This document shows, piece after piece, positions 5,499 through 7,560 of a stretch of DNA of 7,560 bases. This stretch comes from Oscillospiraceae bacterium (lineage in GTDB: Bacteria > Bacillota > Clostridia > Oscillospirales > Oscillospiraceae): contig JAFNXT010000358.1 of the NCBI GenBank assembly GCA_017378975.1, positions 1-7,560 of the forward strand, given 5' to 3'. The position numbers and the translations under genes were made by a program. How positions within the stretch are numbered: position 1 is the first letter of the stretch; every line of letters begins with the position of its first letter. The notes under the pieces are model-generated. The model was given only the letters and a program-made list of their open reading frames with translations, ran no database searches and had not been told where the DNA came from.

Positions 5499-6002
5499 AT
5501 GTCTTTTTCTCTCCTGCCCAAGTTCACGGCGAAGGCTCTGACGGATATCCCGCCGGACTTTCTGGTGGAGCGTGGGGTCCGGCTTTTGATGCTGGATTTC
5601 GACAATACCATCGTCCCCTATACCCCCGACAAACCCACGGCGCTCATGGCCTCGTGGCTGGCGTGGGTGAAGGATTGTGGGATCCATGTGTGTGTGGTGT
5701 CCAATTCCACGAACGACCGGGTGCCCCGGTTCTGCAAGGCCCATGGCCTGCACTGCATCACCCACGCCCGGAAGCCTTTCCGGAAGGGGATCCTGGCTTG
5801 TATGGAGCGGTTCGGAGAGACGCCGGACCGGTGTGTGCTGGTGGGGGATCAGATCTTCACGGATACGCTGGGCGCCAATCGGTGCGGCGTGTGTTCCGTG
5901 CTGGTGGACGCGATCGATGATCATAATATCTGGCTGAAGTTCCGTCATGGGCTGGAGGTGCCCTTCCGGTACCTCGCCAAAAAGAGGAGGATAACGAGAT
6001 GA
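5499..6002 (+). CDS. yqeG: YqeG-family HAD phosphatase (subclass IIIA)
   Basis: This 167-residue cytosolic protein carries all four HAD motifs. Motif I is DFDNT (33-37), with the Asp nucleophile at 33 and the acid/base Asp at 35. Motif II is VSNS (67-70). Lys92 is in RKPFRKG (91-97), and motif IV is GDQIFTDTLGANR (116-128). The short spacing without a large cap, together with LLMLDFDNTIVPY, is typical of the YqeG family, whose physiological substrate is not settled. The start at 5499 (MSFSLLPKF) is preferred over an in-frame ATG at 5412, which lies upstream of the promoter and inside the divergent gene. The ribosome binding site is modest (GAGAGGG at 5487-5493). The stop overlaps the next start as ATGA at 5999-6002, implying translational coupling to the peptidase. 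Confidence 0.93.
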   Translation: MSFSLLPKFTAKALTDIPPDFLVERGVRLLMLDFDNTIVPYTPDKPTALMASWLAWVKDCGIHVCVVSNSTNDRVPRFCKAHGLHCITHARKPFRKGILACMERFGETPDRCVLVGDQIFTDTLGANRCGVCSVLVDAIDDHNIWLKFRHGLEVPFRYLAKKRRITR

Positions 6003-7063
6003 CCAATATCGAAAAATACCTGTCGCTCCTGACCGGTGAGGTGGATGGACTGCTTCTGACTTCCCGGTACAGCCGTCACTACGGTGCCATGTTCGACATC
6101 GCAGAGGGCGTGGCGATCGTGACGAAGCAGGGCTGTCGCTATTTCACTGACAGCCGCTACATCGAGTCCGCCCAGAAGGGCATCCAGGGCTTCGAGGTGG
6201 TGGAGATGACCCGGCAGATGCCTTACATCGAACTGCTCAACAAGGCGATCGGGGACTTCGGCGTGAAGACGCTGGGCTTTGAAGAGGACTATCTGACCGT
6301 GGCGGAGTTCGAGGGCTACCGTAAGGGGCTCAAGGCTGAGCTGGTGCCCATGAACGAGAAGATCGCCGGTTTCCGCCGGGTGAAGGAAGAATATGAGCTC
6401 CAGCGTATGCGTAAGGCACAGCAGATCACCGATGCGGCCTTCACTGAGGTGCTGTCCCGGATCCATGTGGGCATGACCGAGAAGGAGCTGGCGGCGGAGC
6501 TGGTGTATTGCCTGCTGAAGAACGGCGGTGAAGGCCTGTCCTTCGAGCCGATCGTGGTGTCCGGTCCCAATACCAGCCTGCCGCACGGTGTCCCCGGTGA
6601 CCGGCGGATCCGGGAAGGGGAGTTCATCACCATGGACTTTGGCGTTCTGTATCAGGGCTATTGCTCCGATATGACCCGTACCGTGGCGGTGGGCTATGCC
6701 ACCGAGGAGATGCGGAAGGTCTATGACACGGTGCTCAGGGCCCAGTTGGCCGGCATCGCTGCCACCCGGGCCGGTGTCACCGGCAGGGACATCGATGGCG
6801 CCGCCCGTCAGGTGATCACCGAGGCTGGATACGGTGCGTTCTTCGGTCATGGCTATGGCCACAGTCTGGGCATGGAGATCCATGAGCTGCCCTCCTGCAG
6901 CCCCGGAGGGGACACGGTGATGCAGACCAACATGGTCAGTTCCGCCGAGCCGGGGATCTATCTGCCCGGAAAATTCGGTGTCCGGATCGAGGATGTGGTC
7001 ATTTTTGAGGACGATGGATGCCAGATCATCACCCAGAGCCCGAAAAAATTGATCGTCATTTGA
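5999..7063 (+). CDS. M24 aminopeptidase P / Xaa-Pro peptidase family protein
   Basis: This is a 354-residue two-domain metallopeptidase predicted to release the N-terminal residue from peptides with proline in position two, or to split Xaa-Pro dipeptides, in the cytosol. Residues 1-128 form the creatinase-type N-terminal domain and about 133-354 the pita-bread catalytic domain. The dinuclear metal ligands are all recognisable: Asp213 (TMDFG), Asp224 (YCSDMTRT), His288 (GHGYGHSLG), Glu317 (SAEPGIY) and Glu331 (VRIEDVV). Supporting His196 (LPHG) and His295 (EIHE) are also present. The start overlaps the yqeG stop by four bases and has AGGAGG at 5985-5990. efp follows after a 109-base gap. The same pairing is known in Bacillus subtilis, where yqhT precedes efp, so this is likely the yqhT counterpart. 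Dipeptidase and aminopeptidase activity cannot be told apart from the sequence. Confidence 0.95.
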   Translation: MTNIEKYLSLLTGEVDGLLLTSRYSRHYGAMFDIAEGVAIVTKQGCRYFTDSRYIESAQKGIQGFEVVEMTRQMPYIELLNKAIGDFGVKTLGFEEDYLTVAEFEGYRKGLKAELVPMNEKIAGFRRVKEEYELQRMRKAQQITDAAFTEVLSRIHVGMTEKELAAELVYCLLKNGGEGLSFEPIVVSGPNTSLPHGVPGDRRIREGEFITMDFGVLYQGYCSDMTRTVAVGYATEEMRKVYDTVLRAQLAGIAATRAGVTGRDIDGAARQVITEAGYGAFFGHGYGHSLGMEIHELPSCSPGGDTVMQTNMVSSAEPGIYLPGKFGVRIEDVVIFEDDGCQIITQSPKKLIVI

Positions 7064-7081
7064 AAAATTTCGCTTTTCCCC

Positions 7082-7110
7082 TTGAAAAATCCAGAAGTTT
7101 AGGTTAGAAT
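7082..7110 (+). promoter_or_regulatory. Promoter for efp
   Basis: TTGAAA (7082-7087) and TAGAAT (7105-7110) are 17 bases apart in an AT-rich gap between the peptidase gene and efp. The predicted leader is about 55 bases. A second TAGAATATA lies at 7119-7127, 14 bases after the first (7105-7113), but it has no good -35 box at 17 bases, so the upstream copy is the better -10. efp is therefore likely transcribed on its own as well as by read-through from the yqeG-peptidase operon. Confidence 0.75.
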
Positions 7111-7134
7111 ATACCAGCTAGAATATATAAAAAC

Positions 7135-7152
7135 GCCTTCCGTCAGGAGGGC
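7135..7152. other. Hairpin in the efp leader; terminator-like on the minus strand
   Basis: GCCTTCC (7135-7141) and GGAGGGC (7146-7152) form a 7-pair stem, including one G-U pair, around the tetraloop GTCA. It sits just upstream of the efp ribosome binding site (AGGAGG, 7159-7164). On the plus strand no T-run follows. On the minus strand the stem is followed by GTTTTTATATA, the form of an intrinsic terminator. It may stop antisense transcription coming from within efp, or act as a leader structure for efp mRNA. Confidence 0.5.
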
Positions 7153-7172
7153 AGATCCAGGAGGATAAGAAA

Positions 7173-7560
7173 ATGATTTCTGCAGGTGAATTCAGAAACG
7201 GTATCACCTTCGACATGGATGGCAAGGTCATGCAGGTCGTGGAGTTCCAGCACGTGAAGCCCGGTAAGGGTGCCGCTTTCGTCCGCGTGAAGATGAAGAA
7301 CGTCATCACCGGCGGCGTGACCGAGACCAGCTTCAACCCCACTGCCAAGTTCCCCACCGCTTTCGTTGAGCGCAAGAAGATGGAGTACTCCTATCAGGAC
7401 GGCGGTCTGTACTACTTCATGGACCAGGAGACCTACGAGATGGAGCCCATCGACGCTGCCGCTCTGGACGACTCCTTCAAGTTCGTCAAGGAGAACGATA
7501 TCTGCACCATCATGAGCTACAAGGGCAAGGTCTTCGGCGTCGAAGTCCCCAACTTCGTGG
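7173..7560 (+). CDS. efp: Translation elongation factor P (3' end beyond the window)
   Basis: The first 129 codons of EF-P are present; family members have about 185 residues, so the last third is missing because the window ends. EF-P binds between the ribosomal P and E sites and promotes peptide bond formation at consecutive prolines. Residues 1 to about 65 are the KOW-like domain I and about 66-128 the first OB domain. Lys32 in KPGKGAAFVRVK sits at the loop tip that reaches the peptidyl-transferase centre. This lysine is the modified residue in many bacteria (5-aminopentanolyl in B. subtilis, beta-lysyl at Lys34 in E. coli). No modification gene is visible here. AGGAGG lies eight bases before the ATG. 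Codon choice looks strongly biased, with C-ending codons and repeated AAG for Lys, as expected for a highly expressed gene. Confidence 0.97.
   Translation, partial: MISAGEFRNGITFDMDGKVMQVVEFQHVKPGKGAAFVRVKMKNVITGGVTETSFNPTAKFPTAFVERKKMEYSYQDGGLYYFMDQETYEMEPIDAAALDDSFKFVKENDICTIMSYKGKVFGVEVPNFV

Noticed and set aside
5945..6883. Minus-strand open frame of 312 codons opposite the M24 peptidase gene
   Set aside because: It is a mirror of the peptidase coding sequence. It lacks a recognisable fold, while the plus strand has all five metal ligands.

Overview
The window looks like core chromosome from a moderately GC-rich Clostridia bacterium, most likely an Oscillospiraceae-type gut Firmicute. 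That placement rests on strong AGGAGG-type ribosome binding sites, TTGnnn-17-TAnnnT promoters, the peptidase-efp gene pair familiar from Firmicutes, a YqeG-family phosphatase, and a NhaC-type antiporter segment of the clostridial kind. It is an inference from gene content and style, not a database match.

Layout. Positions 1-132 are AT-rich and hold no convincing gene. Three genes lie on the minus strand in the left third. Reading in their direction, these are mnmA (2155 to 1091), a GNAT acetyltransferase (1069 to 569) 21 bases behind it, and a short gene (498 to 133) with its own promoter. The product of the short gene begins like a NhaC-family antiporter and then switches to an unrelated charged tail. 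mnmA is divergent from a large plus-strand gene (2304-4679) for a secreted GH24 (phage-type) lysozyme carrying an InlB-type repeat, a KPTEP linker and six SH3b-like modules. The lysozyme gene converges on an uncharacterised minus-strand gene (5437 to 4745), and the two are separated by a compact hairpin with T-tracts on both sides. Divergent from that gene is a plus-strand set: yqeG (5499-6002), an M24 Xaa-Pro peptidase gene (5999-7063, ATGA overlap), and then efp (from 7173) behind its own promoter and cut by the window end.

Functionally the window is mostly housekeeping. MnmA thiolates tRNA wobble uridines, EF-P relieves ribosome stalling at proline runs, the M24 enzyme cleaves Xaa-Pro peptides, YqeG is a small HAD phosphatase, and the lysozyme acts on peptidoglycan outside the cell.

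I see no CRISPR array, integrase, transposase, toxin-antitoxin pair, tRNA or rRNA, and nothing that amounts to a new multi-gene system. The points most worth a second look are the chimeric NhaC remnant, the lysozyme's domain architecture, the perfect-stem bidirectional terminator (possibly a dispersed element), the overlapping control region between the uncharacterised gene and yqeG, and the efp leader.
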